In this document: positions 16,559 to 25,665 of the stretch, in pieces | How positions within the stretch are numbered: the stretch's first letter is position 1 | Layout: each line of letters opens with the position of its first letter | NCBI RefSeq assembly: GCF_022557175.1 | Contig: NZ_CP092915.1 | Span: forward strand, 6,634,001-6,698,000 | Length of the DNA stretch: 64,000 nt | Reading direction: 5' to 3' | Source of the DNA: Mycolicibacterium sp. YH-1 | Lineage (GTDB): Bacteria; Actinomycetota; Actinomycetes; Mycobacteriales; Mycobacteriaceae | Notes under the pieces: generated by a model | The model's database searches: none | What the model was told of the DNA's origin: nothing | The model's input: only the letters and a program-made list of their open reading frames with translations | Made by a program: the position numbers and the translations under genes

Positions 16559-19183
16559 TCAGCGGCTCCGAGGGTCATTCGGTGCCTGCACCGACCTCCA
16601 AGTCTCGAAGTACCCGCCGAACCTCTCGACCACGTCCGTATATGGTTCCAGCCACTGCGCGTCGACCGGCCGTACTGCGAATCCAGCGTGGGAGAGCAGG
16701 CATTCGGCAGGAATCCACAATCGACCTCGGACTGTTGCCGTGCGGTCTATCTCGTCGCGCAATGCGGCCAACGTTCGCTCATCGGACCGCCACCATGCCA
16801 TTGCCGCCGCTGTCATCGCGGTCCGAAAACCTAGTCTGCCTTCATTGCGCGCTCGGTCGATAGCCTCGAGTTGACGCAACAGATCGGGATCGCGCGTGAA
16901 ACCATGCGGGTCTGTCAGCGCATGTGCAACCAAAGCATCTCGGATTGCACTGCGGTGTCCCGTTATCTCCGCTTGTTCGCGCAGCTGCTCGACGTCCTCC
17001 ATCGTCAGATCGCAACGTAGAAGAGCCCGCCAGCGGTAGTACATACTCTGCTGTTCAACGGCTTCACGGTGACGCCGCTTCTGCCGCAACTCATTGAGCT
17101 TCAATCGTTGCGCCGAGAACCACTCGTCGCCAAAGGTCCCATGCGCAAGCGAGCATGATCTTTTGACCGACAGCTGGTGCGACTCTGTTAGATGTGTTGC
17201 CGCTTCCATGGCATCGCGGAATCGGCGCGCCGCCAGCATCGTGATGACTCGTTGATATCTGTGAAGATCACTGGGCGCACGCTCGATGAGTTCGTCGAAG
17301 GATGCCAACGCCTCGTCCCAACGATAGGCATTGCGCAGGATGTAGCTACGGTGTCTGCCTGCCGGCCGACTCAACGGATGCTCCGACTCAAATACTCCCG
17401 TCATCAGACTGCACCGGTCGTCGATCGTCGGAACATCACTCGACGCGAGGATGAAATCTAGAATCCCACGCCCGTAGCTGGTCGTGGACTGTATCGGTAC
17501 CAACCGGTACAACGCACGGATCGACGGGCCGAGGACAATCGCTGCGGTCAGCCAGTCCGCATACACAGATGGCTCAGGTGATGCATCTACAGATGCGTCG
17601 TTGTCACATACCAAGACGATGGCGAGACCCAGCGTTTCCACCGCCTCGCCTACTCGATTCGAGTTCATATGCTCGTCGTACATGGATCGGATCTGACGGA
17701 GCCCCCGTGTCGCGGCTGCGTTCCAGTCGTGGCCCGACCACCCGCCCGGCAGGCCGTGGCCGGCGTACCTGAGTGCTGCTCGGATCTCATCGTGCATCGA
17801 GTATGGGAATAGCTCGTCGCTACGCTCGTCAATCATTGGTCGACTCAATGCGCGAAGGGCACAGCCGACATCAACTTGTGCTGCAGCAGCGACGATCTCG
17901 GCGTCAAAGTACGGCAGGATCGCGGCGGCGCGCAGCGCCCGCTGTTCGTCGGACGGGATGTCGTCGAGTACCCGATCGACCAGTTCATCCAACGAACCGG
18001 TCACCTGGTCGACTGTGACGGGCCCGCGACCATTGTGAACGATGGTCGCAGCCACGTCACAAGCGATTTGGAGGTACTGCGGCAATCCGCCCGATGCATT
18101 GGCGATTCCCGCAACCACCTCGTCACTGATCTCCAACTCGAGTTGATTGCAGGCCATCTCGAGAAACGTCATCCGATCGTCGTGATGCAGCTTCCCGACT
18201 CGATGCTGACGCGGTTCATCGGTCGCACCCGGCTGCAGTGCGGGCCACCGCAGCGGTCCCCGATACTTCAGACGAGTCGCGCGTTCGTCGTACCAGTCGA
18301 GCATGTTGCGACCGGTGACCACGAACAGCACGTTCGGCATGACATAGACGAGCTGGTTGAGCAAACTCTCACCGGTCCTGCGCGGATCGCTACTGAGTCG
18401 TTCAAAAGTATCGATGAAGACCACGATCAGGCGGTCGGGTCCATCCATCGCGGCGAGTTCAAAGTCAAGGTAGCTGGCCAAGTCGATGAGGAGTTCAGGT
18501 TTCGGATCCTCCTTCGAGGGTTCGTCGGCGAGTAGTTGCAGAAAGTCTGCGTAACCCGGTGAACTTTTGAATGCCGCCTTCCGAAGCGTCTTCCTGCGAA
18601 CGGCGGACACTATGGCACGCACTCCCCGCACCCCGAGACCCACTGGTGTTCCCGGTAAGTCGAGATCCTCTAGCGCGTCGCAGATGGTGTCCGATATCCC
18701 ATCGGCGACGTCCTGGTACTTGGTCCCGGTGCCGGGCAGGTCCTCACCTGGGTGCGTGGCCGACCAGTACGCCATGAATCCAACGTCGAATGCGGGCCAC
18801 CGCTTCTTCACCGCGGCGAATGCCTGGCGGATGGCAACGACGGCTTGGACGACCTCAAGCTTTCCGGACGACGTATGCAAATCGATGCGCGCCGTGGCGA
18901 CCACCGAGGTCGTCGGCGGCGCGCCCCACTGGTCGTCGGGCGGGAGTCCGTTGGTCACCCACCGTTCAAGCCGCTTGGATAGCTCTGACTTTCCGATACC
19001 GCCGAGTCCGTAGAAGGCGAGCACGTTTCTAGCAGTGCCCGCATCCGCAGACGCGTACATCAGCAGCCAGTGTTCTGCCAGGGCATCGGAGAACGCTTGG
19101 CTCTCGGTCTTTCGATCGGTAAACAGATCAACTGGACCACGCGGGCTGTGGGCACGGTCAAGCGGATCTTCCCGCAACGGCAT
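16559..19183 (-). CDS. STAND-type NTPase with helical-repeat C-terminus
   Basis: An 874-residue protein. Residues about 17-300 form a STAND/AAA-like NTPase: the entry motif VDLFTDRKTESQAF resembles the FxGRExE start of such domains, Walker A is GLGGIGKSE (Lys65), Walker B is LIVVFIDTFE (about 252-261) and VVTGR (about 288-292) is a sensor-1-like strand. A winged-helix region follows near 410-470, and the last 400 residues are helical and TPR-like (YRWDEALASFDELIERAPSDLHRY). No N-terminal effector domain is seen. The gene has visibly lower GC than its neighbours (about 52% in the 60 bases from 17581), suggesting horizontal transfer. A signalling or antiphage sensor role is possible but unproven. 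Confidence 0.7.
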   Translation of the reverse strand: MPLREDPLDRAHSPRGPVDLFTDRKTESQAFSDALAEHWLLMYASADAGTARNVLAFYGLGGIGKSELSKRLERWVTNGLPPDDQWGAPPTTSVVATARIDLHTSSGKLEVVQAVVAIRQAFAAVKKRWPAFDVGFMAYWSATHPGEDLPGTGTKYQDVADGISDTICDALEDLDLPGTPVGLGVRGVRAIVSAVRRKTLRKAAFKSSPGYADFLQLLADEPSKEDPKPELLIDLASYLDFELAAMDGPDRLIVVFIDTFERLSSDPRRTGESLLNQLVYVMPNVLFVVTGRNMLDWYDERATRLKYRGPLRWPALQPGATDEPRQHRVGKLHHDDRMTFLEMACNQLELEISDEVVAGIANASGGLPQYLQIACDVAATIVHNGRGPVTVDQVTGSLDELVDRVLDDIPSDEQRALRAAAILPYFDAEIVAAAAQVDVGCALRALSRPMIDERSDELFPYSMHDEIRAALRYAGHGLPGGWSGHDWNAAATRGLRQIRSMYDEHMNSNRVGEAVETLGLAIVLVCDNDASVDASPEPSVYADWLTAAIVLGPSIRALYRLVPIQSTTSYGRGILDFILASSDVPTIDDRCSLMTGVFESEHPLSRPAGRHRSYILRNAYRWDEALASFDELIERAPSDLHRYQRVITMLAARRFRDAMEAATHLTESHQLSVKRSCSLAHGTFGDEWFSAQRLKLNELRQKRRHREAVEQQSMYYRWRALLRCDLTMEDVEQLREQAEITGHRSAIRDALVAHALTDPHGFTRDPDLLRQLEAIDRARNEGRLGFRTAMTAAAMAWWRSDERTLAALRDEIDRTATVRGRLWIPAECLLSHAGFAVRPVDAQWLEPYTDVVERFGGYFETWRSVQAPNDPRSR

Positions 19184-19233
19184 GCTTGGATTCTGCCAAC
19201 ACGAACCAATGCAACCCGTCAGATTCGCCCGAT

Positions 19234-20541
19234 CTAGCGCCCTGCCTCGTAAGCCACCTTGCCATCCACGATCGTCGCCGCGATCTGGCCCGCCTCCAGT
19301 GCGGCGAGGAGGTCAGGCTCGTCTGCCGCGATGAGGCACAGATCGGCCGGCTGGCCGGGCGCGATGGTGCGCTGCCGCGTCGGCTGCTCGGCCGACCCGA
19401 AGAACAGTTCCAGCGCCGTGCGCGCCGCAACCGCCTCACCCGATCCGAGGACCGTGCCCGACGCCGTTCTGCGGTGCACCGCAGCCCGCATCGCCGCCCA
19501 CGGGTCGGCATCGCCGAACGGCATGTCGGTCGACAACGCGACACCGACGTTGGCGGCCTGCAGCGAGGCCAACCGCCACAGCTGTGGGTGCTCGTCGACG
19601 TCGACGTCGGCCAGGTACTGATCGCCCCTCTCGCAGACGAAGTTCGGCTGCGTCACCACCGTCACGCCGAGTTCGGCGAGGTCGGTCAGGCAGTCCTCGG
19701 GGACGACGGCCGCGTGTTCGATGCGGTCACCCGGCATCGTTCCCACCGAACGCAGGGCCGCGATGGTGACCACCAGCTGGGCCGCCGTGACGCAGTGCAC
19801 GGCGACCGGCCCCCCGGCGCCATGGCGCGCACCGATCCACGCCTCGAGATCGTCCAGGTCCAGCGCGTCGTCGTGCAGGATGCGCTTGCCCGGCGCCAGA
19901 CAGTGCACCCGTTGCAACAGCTCGCCGTGCTGGTGGGCCTCGGCGAACTTCACCACGTCGTCGATCGTGAGATTCGGTGTGGCGTCGGTGACTCCGGTGA
20001 CACCCAGGGATGCGAGTCGTCGACTCAGCTCTGCCAGCCCCGTCTCGCGGCGTTGCAGTGCACTCGACCAGCTCGAGTCGGCGCTCCTGAGCCTGCCGTC
20101 GGGGTGATCGGCAAGTCCCACCCGGACGAGCCCGGCGGTGTTCAGGGTCCACAACACTCCGCTGCGGTGTTGCACGCGCACCGGCGTCGCGGGTGACACC
20201 CCGTCGAGAGCGGTCCGGTCCAGCGGCCCGGCGACGGCCTCGTGATAGCCGATGGCCCTGATCCAGCCGTCCTCCCCGGGCGTGGCACCCGCGAGCACCG
20301 CGGCGAGATCGTCATGGCCCGCCACCTCCCTCGGGCCCACCCGCACCGACGACAACGCAGCCGCGGCTGAATGCAGGTGCACGTGGTGGTCGTGCAGGCC
20401 CGGGATGACCGTCCGGTGCGCGGCGTCGAGTATCGGCTCCCCCGTCGTCGGGGTGAGTTGCGGTGCCACCTCGACGATCTGCTGATGCAGCCGGATGTCG
20501 ACCGTGCTCCCACCGAGGAGCTTGGCACGCTGAATCAGCAT
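19234..20541 (-). CDS. amidohydrolase family 3 metal-dependent hydrolase
   Basis: A 435-residue amidohydrolase. The metal-binding motif follows strand 1 as VIPGLHDHHVHLHS. Further signature pieces are the C-terminal metal Asp region (ALSTDMPFGDADPWAAM) and the ending QPADLCLIAADEPD with VDGKVAYEAGR, in which the chain returns to the small beta domain typical of YtcJ-like/imidazolonepropionase-like enzymes. The upstream frame is open, but ATG 20541 has GAAGG nearby and restores the normal N-terminus (MLIQRAKLLGG). It overlaps the CoA-transferase stop by 7 bp, so the two are probably co-transcribed. The substrate is unknown; the family cleaves amide or C-N bonds of small molecules. Confidence 0.8.
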   Translation of the reverse strand: MLIQRAKLLGGSTVDIRLHQQIVEVAPQLTPTTGEPILDAAHRTVIPGLHDHHVHLHSAAAALSSVRVGPREVAGHDDLAAVLAGATPGEDGWIRAIGYHEAVAGPLDRTALDGVSPATPVRVQHRSGVLWTLNTAGLVRVGLADHPDGRLRSADSSWSSALQRRETGLAELSRRLASLGVTGVTDATPNLTIDDVVKFAEAHQHGELLQRVHCLAPGKRILHDDALDLDDLEAWIGARHGAGGPVAVHCVTAAQLVVTIAALRSVGTMPGDRIEHAAVVPEDCLTDLAELGVTVVTQPNFVCERGDQYLADVDVDEHPQLWRLASLQAANVGVALSTDMPFGDADPWAAMRAAVHRRTASGTVLGSGEAVAARTALELFFGSAEQPTRQRTIAPGQPADLCLIAADEPDLLAALEAGQIAATIVDGKVAYEAGR

Positions 20542-21770
20542 GGAGTGAGCCTTCTTTCGTCGATCATTCGGTCCACCTGCGAGTTGTCCGCGCCGAGGTG
20601 GGAGGCGGGTGGCGAGGGATATGGCACTGCGGGCAGGCCGACGGGCACCGACCACTCGCCCGCCAGCGTCGGTAGCGCAGCGTAGCGCGCGGAGACGGCC
20701 GCCATGGCGAGCTGGATGACCTCGCCGCCGCCTCGGCGCAGGGATTTGACCACGGCCACTGCGGCGTCCAGGCCGGTCAGCGGATCACCGACGGCGTCGG
20801 CGCAGAACACCGGATCACGCGCACTGCCTGCGACCAGTCCGCCTGCCACGGCGGCGTCATCGCCGAAGGCGACCCGGTTCGCATCAGCGCCGTCGGTGCC
20901 ATACCCCGTGATCGACAGCCACACCCTGCCGTCGCGCGCGGCGATGTCATCGGGCCCCATGCGCCGGCGCGCAAGCCCCGCCGGCCGAGACGCCTCGATG
21001 ACGATGTCAGCCACCTCGAGCAACTCGCGCAATCGCGTCGTGTCGGTGAAATCGGCGGCATAACAGAGCTTTCCGCCATTCATCCAGTCGAAGAAGGCGC
21101 GCGAACCGGATCGGGTGCCATCCGGCCGACCCCGGCTCTCGACCTTCACCACCGTGGCGCCCGCCTGGCCGAGCAGCATCGCGCAGGATGGCCCGGCCCA
21201 CATCGAGGACATGTCGACGACGAGCAGCCCGTCAGGGGTGCGGGGCGCCGTCAGCCGTCCGACCCGGCGCACGAGCGGATCGGCCGGGATCGCCTCACCG
21301 AGGATCGCGGCGGGAAGATCCAGCAGTCGGGCACGCTCCACCACCTCGACCGCCGACCTGTCGGCGGCCCACGACTCGAGTGCTCGCCAGGGATCATCGG
21401 GCGCCGCGTCCGCCTCCACCACCGCAGGCACGGCGTCCACGTCATCTGGCCGAGACAGCGTTATCGCGCACCACCCGCCGCCCGCGCGCAGCAGCCGTGT
21501 CGCACCGCCCGCGGATACCTGACCGGCGCGGGTCAGACCCAGCAGCGCTGCGCGCCCGGCCAGTAGCGTCGCGGCGTCGACCTCGACCCCGGTCCCGGCG
21601 CTGAATTGAGCTGCAATGGATCTGGCGTGCGCGAGGACGCCGGCGCGGCTGAAGTCCGGCGGTCCGTCGGGCGGGCCCGTGAGGTAGGCGAGCCCGCTGG
21701 CCCCCCAGTCCCTGGCCTGTGCGTCCATGGCGCTGCGCTCGGGGTGCACGGGGCCATCCATGCGGCCCAT
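20535..21770 (-). CDS. CaiB/BaiF family III CoA-transferase, unusual domain order
   Basis: A 411-residue protein. From about residue 180 it reads like the N-terminal half of a family III CoA-transferase: LVVDMSSMWAGPSCAMLLGQAGATVVKVE, then the glycine-rich SITGYGTDG and FGDDAAVAGG, near where the catalytic Asp is expected. The first ~170 residues resemble the C-terminal portion of such an enzyme rather than its usual start, so the chain may be a permuted or shortened fusion. Family members move CoA between carboxylic acids. Coupled to the amidohydrolase at 19234, it may activate an acid product, but no pathway is evident. Confidence 0.65.
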   Translation of the reverse strand: MGRMDGPVHPERSAMDAQARDWGASGLAYLTGPPDGPPDFSRAGVLAHARSIAAQFSAGTGVEVDAATLLAGRAALLGLTRAGQVSAGGATRLLRAGGGWCAITLSRPDDVDAVPAVVEADAAPDDPWRALESWAADRSAVEVVERARLLDLPAAILGEAIPADPLVRRVGRLTAPRTPDGLLVVDMSSMWAGPSCAMLLGQAGATVVKVESRGRPDGTRSGSRAFFDWMNGGKLCYAADFTDTTRLRELLEVADIVIEASRPAGLARRRMGPDDIAARDGRVWLSITGYGTDGADANRVAFGDDAAVAGGLVAGSARDPVFCADAVGDPLTGLDAAVAVVKSLRRGGGEVIQLAMAAVSARYAALPTLAGEWSVPVGLPAVPYPSPPASHLGADNSQVDRMIDERRLTPC

Positions 21771-21781
21771 TGTCCCCGGCG

Positions 21782-22756
21782 TTAGAACTGCAGTGCGGTG
21801 AATCTCCAGTCCAGCACCTGACGGTCCTGCTCACCGACCGCGTAGACCAGTGAACGCAGCGAAAGGACACCGCCGCCGCCTGGCCGTTCGGTCGCCGCCT
21901 CGACATAGATCTCGCTGTGGAGGGTGTCGCCCTCGTGCACCGGCCCGGTGTGATCGCAGGACTCCCAGCCCAGCACCGTGACGAGGTTGGGCAGCGCCCT
22001 CGACACCTGCGCCAGGGCCAACCCGATGGTGTGCCCGCCGTACACCAGTCGCTGCCCGCCGACCCGCGAATCGTGGTGCGTCGCGGCGATGTTGAGGCTC
22101 AGCCGGGCGAGTTCGGGTGCGCTGCTGACGACATCGCCTGTGCTGTGCAGCACCGTGCCCGCGATCCCGGGATCGAAATACGGTCCGGGTACGCGTCGCC
22201 GGAAGGCCTCGACGTCCCAGTCCGCCGTGGGGTCAGCGGCCGGGGCGAGGTCGGATCCGATGGTCGACAGGTCATCGGTGTGGCCGGTCTGGGTCACCTC
22301 GGAACTCAACGGCAGCATCGCGCAACGGTAGAAGTCCAGGACCAACCGGTCCGCCTGATCGATCGTCGTCATCCGCAGGGCCGCCAGACCCGTTGCGGCA
22401 CGGCCAGGTTTGGCAGAGTTCTGCTTGAGGCCCACCACCTCGGTTCGCGTGTACAGGGTGTCGCCGATGACCGGGAAGCGGAAGAACGTCAGCCCGCGAT
22501 AGAACAGGTTGGCCTTCACACGTTGCGTGGCCAGTGTGCTCTGGCCGATCGCCACATCGGCGACCAGCGCGGGGTGGGCCAGCGCGGTGCCCGCTCCGGT
22601 CACCTCGTGGGTCAGTACCGAGTCCAGGGGTAATCGCATGCGATCCCCGAGTATCGACTGGTGGACCGAGGCCGTGCCGGCGGTCAGGGTCATCGACGGT
22701 GCCCAGTCGAAGACCTGACCGACCGCCAGGTCATCGAAGAAGGGGCCGCCCGACAT
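21782..22756 (-). CDS. MaoC-like double-hotdog hydratase (Rv0216-like)
   Basis: A 324-residue protein with two MaoC-like hotdog halves. The first half holds VGQVFDWAPSMTLTAGTASVHQSILGD and FYRGLTFFRFPVIGDTLYTRTEV. The second holds VYGGHTIGLALAQVSRALPNL and HTGPVHEGDTLHSEI. This matches Rv0216 of M. tuberculosis in size and position; Rv0216 has a hydratase-like fold with unclear substrate. ATG 22756 is chosen because the region above it is the promoter shared with fadE3. Fatty acyl-CoA hydration in beta-oxidation-like metabolism is the likely role, given fadE3, the crotonase and fadD4 nearby. Confidence 0.8.
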   Translation of the reverse strand: MSGGPFFDDLAVGQVFDWAPSMTLTAGTASVHQSILGDRMRLPLDSVLTHEVTGAGTALAHPALVADVAIGQSTLATQRVKANLFYRGLTFFRFPVIGDTLYTRTEVVGLKQNSAKPGRAATGLAALRMTTIDQADRLVLDFYRCAMLPLSSEVTQTGHTDDLSTIGSDLAPAADPTADWDVEAFRRRVPGPYFDPGIAGTVLHSTGDVVSSAPELARLSLNIAATHHDSRVGGQRLVYGGHTIGLALAQVSRALPNLVTVLGWESCDHTGPVHEGDTLHSEIYVEAATERPGGGGVLSLRSLVYAVGEQDRQVLDWRFTALQF

Positions 22757-22757
22757 T

Positions 22758-22824
22758 TGGCCGTACAAAGTCACAACGTCACATGCTGGCAGTACCCATG
22801 TCGATGTGTCAATATGGCCGTACA
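22758..22824. promoter_or_regulatory. divergent promoter with two TGGCCGTACA repeats
   Basis: The 69-bp space between the hotdog gene and fadE3 contains TGGCCGTACA twice in the same orientation (22758-22767 and 22815-22824), 57 bp apart. Each repeat abuts one of the two start codons. A TTGACA hexamer on the minus strand (rc of 22808-22813) could be a -35 element for the hotdog gene. Such paired sites suggest an operator for a shared regulator, perhaps the GntR protein at 23994. Confidence 0.45.
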
Positions 22825-22825
22825 T

Positions 22826-23983
22826 ATGAGTACGACAGATATCAGCGAAGACGAAGCCATGCTGGTGGACACCGTCCGGGCGTTCATCGACAGGGATGTG
22901 AAGCCGACCGTGCGCGAGGTCGAGCACGCCAACGAGTATCCCGAGGCGTGGATAGAACAGATGAAGCGCATCGGCATATTCGGCCTGGCGGTACCCGAGG
23001 CCTATGGCGGTTCACCGGTCTCGACCCGCTGCTATGCGCTGGTCACACAGGAGTTGGCGCGCGGCTGGATGAGCCTGGCCGGGGCCATGGGCGGCCACAC
23101 CGTCGTCGCAAAGCTGATCGACCTGTTCGGCACCACCGAGCAGAAGCAGCGCTACCTGCCGTCCATGGCCAGCGGCGAGCTGCGCGCCACGATGGCGCTC
23201 ACCGAACCCGGCGGCGGCTCGGATCTGCAAGCCATGACCACCGCGGCCCGTATCGACGGTCAGGATCTGGTGATCAACGGTGCCAAGACCTGGATCTCCA
23301 ACGCGCGGCGTTCCGGTCTGATCGCCCTGTTGTGCAAGACCGATCCCCACGCGGTGCCCAGACATGCGGGCATCTCGATCGTGCTCGCCGAACACGGTGC
23401 TGGCCTGACGGTTTCACGTGACCTGCCCAAGCTCGGCTACAAGGGTGTCGAGTCGTGCGAATTGTCGTTCGAGGACTACCGGGTACCCGCCACGGCCATC
23501 CTCGGCGAGGAACCGGGTCGGGGCTTCGCACAGATGATGAAGGGCCTGGAGACCGGCCGCATCCAGGTCGCGTCGCGGGCACTCGGCGTGGCCACCGCCG
23601 CACTGGAGGACGCACTGGCCTACGCCCAGCAGCGGGAGAGCTTCGGTCAGCCGATCTGGAAGCACCAGGCGGTCGGCCACTACCTGGCCGATATGGCGAC
23701 CAAGCTCACCGCCGCGCGCCAACTCGTGTTCTACGCCGCCGACCGCTACGACAGCGGTGAGCGCGCCGACATGGAGGCCGGTATGGCGAAGCTGTTCGCG
23801 TCGGAGACGGCAATGGAGATCGCGCTCAACGCCGTTCGCATTCACGGCGGCTACGGCTACTCCACCGAGTACGACGTGGAGCGCTACTTCCGCGACGCCC
23901 CGCTGATGATCGTCGGCGAGGGCACGAATGAGATCCAACGCAATGTCATCGCCGGGCAGCTCGTCGCCCGTGGCGGCATCTGA
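22826..23983 (+). CDS. fadE3: acyl-CoA dehydrogenase (FadE3-like)
   Basis: A 385-residue single-domain acyl-CoA dehydrogenase. ATG 22826 gives MSTTDISEDEAMLVDTVRAF, a normal N-terminus, although the frame is open further up. FAD/substrate motifs are MALTEPGGGSDLQAM, the strand KTWISNARRSG, YAQQRESFGQPIWKHQAV and, near the end, IHGGYGYSTEYDVERYFRDA and GEGTNEIQRNVIA; the Glu of GEGTNEI is the expected catalytic base. It oxidises acyl-CoA to trans-2-enoyl-CoA using FAD. Divergent from the Rv0216-like hydratase as in M. tuberculosis, and followed after 10 bp by a GntR regulator, so the two are likely co-transcribed. Confidence 0.88.
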   Translation: MSTTDISEDEAMLVDTVRAFIDRDVKPTVREVEHANEYPEAWIEQMKRIGIFGLAVPEAYGGSPVSTRCYALVTQELARGWMSLAGAMGGHTVVAKLIDLFGTTEQKQRYLPSMASGELRATMALTEPGGGSDLQAMTTAARIDGQDLVINGAKTWISNARRSGLIALLCKTDPHAVPRHAGISIVLAEHGAGLTVSRDLPKLGYKGVESCELSFEDYRVPATAILGEEPGRGFAQMMKGLETGRIQVASRALGVATAALEDALAYAQQRESFGQPIWKHQAVGHYLADMATKLTAARQLVFYAADRYDSGERADMEAGMAKLFASETAMEIALNAVRIHGGYGYSTEYDVERYFRDAPLMIVGEGTNEIQRNVIAGQLVARGGI

Positions 23984-23993
23984 GGTCAGCGAT

Positions 23994-24719
23994 ATGCGAC
24001 CCGCCCCGGCATATCAGGAACTTCGGCAACGCCTCCGCGACGAGATCGCGGCGGGCGTCTACCGCGACGGGGCCCGGCTGCCAACGGAGTCCGAACTCGT
24101 TGCGCACCACGGACTGTCCCGTCAGACCGTGCGACGCGCCTTTCAGGACCTGGTCGCCGAGGGGATCGTCTACCGAGTCCCCGGCCGCGGCACCTACGCC
24201 AACGATCCTGGGCGCTACCTGCGCCAACTCGGCTCCGTTGAGGACTTGATGAGCCTGTCCGAGGACACCACCATGGAGGTGACCTCGGGCCTGCACCGGC
24301 GAGTCGACGTCGAGGCTGCCAGCCGGCTGCGCCTGGTCGAGGACGTCGTCTACGCCGTCAACTTCCGCCGATTACACGACGGCGTCCCCTTCGTCCTGAC
24401 CCGGGTGTACCTGCCGGAGTCGGTGGCGCGGCATGTGCTGGGCTCACCTGAGGTGGCCGACGGAGCGGTCAGCACCACGACAGTCATCGCGCTCATCGAA
24501 CCCCACCTGGCCGACCCGATAGCCGAAGCAGCACAGTCAATTACGGTCGGGCCTGCCGATCAGGAGGTCGCCGACGCGGTCGGCTGCGCGCTGCGCCATC
24601 CCATGCTGCGGGTTGACAGGCTGTACTCCGACGCCACCGGGACGCCCGTCGAGTTGGCCACCAGCCACTTCCTGCCCGAGCAGTACACCTACCGAGTGAC
24701 GCTGCGCCGCTCCAGCTAG
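23994..24719 (+). CDS. GntR/HutC-family transcriptional regulator
   Basis: A 241-residue regulator with a winged-helix N-terminus (LPTESELVAHHGLSRQTVRRAFQDLV, about 26-51; wing RVPGRGTYA) and a UTRA-type C-terminal domain (VYLPESVARHVL, PMLRVDRLYSDATGTPVELA). ATG 23994 has GAGG 8 nt upstream, formed across the fadE3 stop; longer starts inside fadE3 are unlikely. HutC-type proteins respond to small acids or sugars. Position right after fadE3 suggests local control of fadE3 and perhaps of the divergent hydratase. Convergent with the crotonase gene, only 3 bp between the stops. Confidence 0.82.
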   Translation: MRPAPAYQELRQRLRDEIAAGVYRDGARLPTESELVAHHGLSRQTVRRAFQDLVAEGIVYRVPGRGTYANDPGRYLRQLGSVEDLMSLSEDTTMEVTSGLHRRVDVEAASRLRLVEDVVYAVNFRRLHDGVPFVLTRVYLPESVARHVLGSPEVADGAVSTTTVIALIEPHLADPIAEAAQSITVGPADQEVADAVGCALRHPMLRVDRLYSDATGTPVELATSHFLPEQYTYRVTLRRSS

Positions 24720-24722
24720 AAG

Positions 24723-25661
24723 TCACTCGGTGACGGCGTCGACGAGCCCCCAGCGCAGTGCCGTGGCCGAGTCGATGAACCGGCCGGAGAGCACCAGGTA
24801 CGCCGTGCGCCACCGGCCGATGCGCCTGGTGATGCTGACGGTGCCGCCCGCTCCGGGCAGTAGGCCAAGGGCGAGTTCGGGCAGGCCAAGCGTCGCGCCC
24901 GCCCGGCACGTCACGTGACCGCAGAACGCCGCCATCTCCAGACCGCTGCCCAGCACCTGACCGTGCACCTCGGCCCGGCACGCGCGCCCCAGCCTGGCGG
25001 TGATCGCGTCGAGCGCCAGGGCCGGGCTGTATCGGGTGCGGGCCAGATGCGCGGCGGCGGGATCGGCGAAGCTGCCGAACTCGGCGAGGTCGCCGCCGCT
25101 GCAGAACGACGGCCCGTTTCCGGTGAGCACCATCTCGGTGACGCTCGGGTCGACGCGCGCGATCTCCAACGCCTCCAGCAGTGCGGCACGTGCGGGTGTC
25201 GAGAACGCGTTGTGCCGCTTGGGCCGGTTGAACCGGACGTACAGGACGTCACCGACCCGTTCGGCCTGCACGGGGTCGGGCTCCTCCGGTGAGCGCGCCG
25301 GACCGCGCTCGGCGAGCCAGCGGCCGAACTCGGACCCCGACTGCAGGGTCGAGTAGGCCAGGGACTCGGTGATGACGCCGTTGTAGGCGGGGGCGTCTTC
25401 GTCGAGGGCGCGCAACACGTCCTCGCAGACAGCCGCGGCCGTCGGCCACCGCGTCACCCGCTCCCGGAGTTCCTCGACTGCCTCACCCACAGAGGGCACG
25501 CTGACCGTGCGAATATCGTCGCTGGGGTGTTCGGTCAGCGTGAAAGTGGCTTTCCTCAACCAGTATTCGGCGGCAGTCGCCGACACGTCCCCGGTTGCGA
25601 CCACCAGTCCCGACGACACCGCGAACGGTTCGTCTGCCAGGTCGACGACGCGCAGGCCCAT
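24723..25661 (-). CDS. enoyl-CoA hydratase/isomerase (crotonase) with N-terminal extension
   Basis: A 312-residue protein whose crotonase core starts near residue 135 (VGDVLYVRFNRPKRHNAFS). The oxyanion hole is built from SFCSGGDLAEFG and GSGLEMAAFCGHV, and the catalytic-Glu region reads LGLPELALGLLPGAGGT. The core of about 175 residues lacks the usual C-terminal helices. The first ~130 residues instead contain segments such as ITESLAYSTLQSGSEF that resemble crotonase C-terminal parts, so the chain may be a tandem or permuted fusion. It lies 4 bp after fadD4 and is probably translated with it, hydrating or isomerising the enoyl-CoA formed by FadE3. Confidence 0.75.
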   Translation of the reverse strand: MGLRVVDLADEPFAVSSGLVVATGDVSATAAEYWLRKATFTLTEHPSDDIRTVSVPSVGEAVEELRERVTRWPTAAAVCEDVLRALDEDAPAYNGVITESLAYSTLQSGSEFGRWLAERGPARSPEEPDPVQAERVGDVLYVRFNRPKRHNAFSTPARAALLEALEIARVDPSVTEMVLTGNGPSFCSGGDLAEFGSFADPAAAHLARTRYSPALALDAITARLGRACRAEVHGQVLGSGLEMAAFCGHVTCRAGATLGLPELALGLLPGAGGTVSITRRIGRWRTAYLVLSGRFIDSATALRWGLVDAVTE

Positions 25662-25665
25662 TCCG

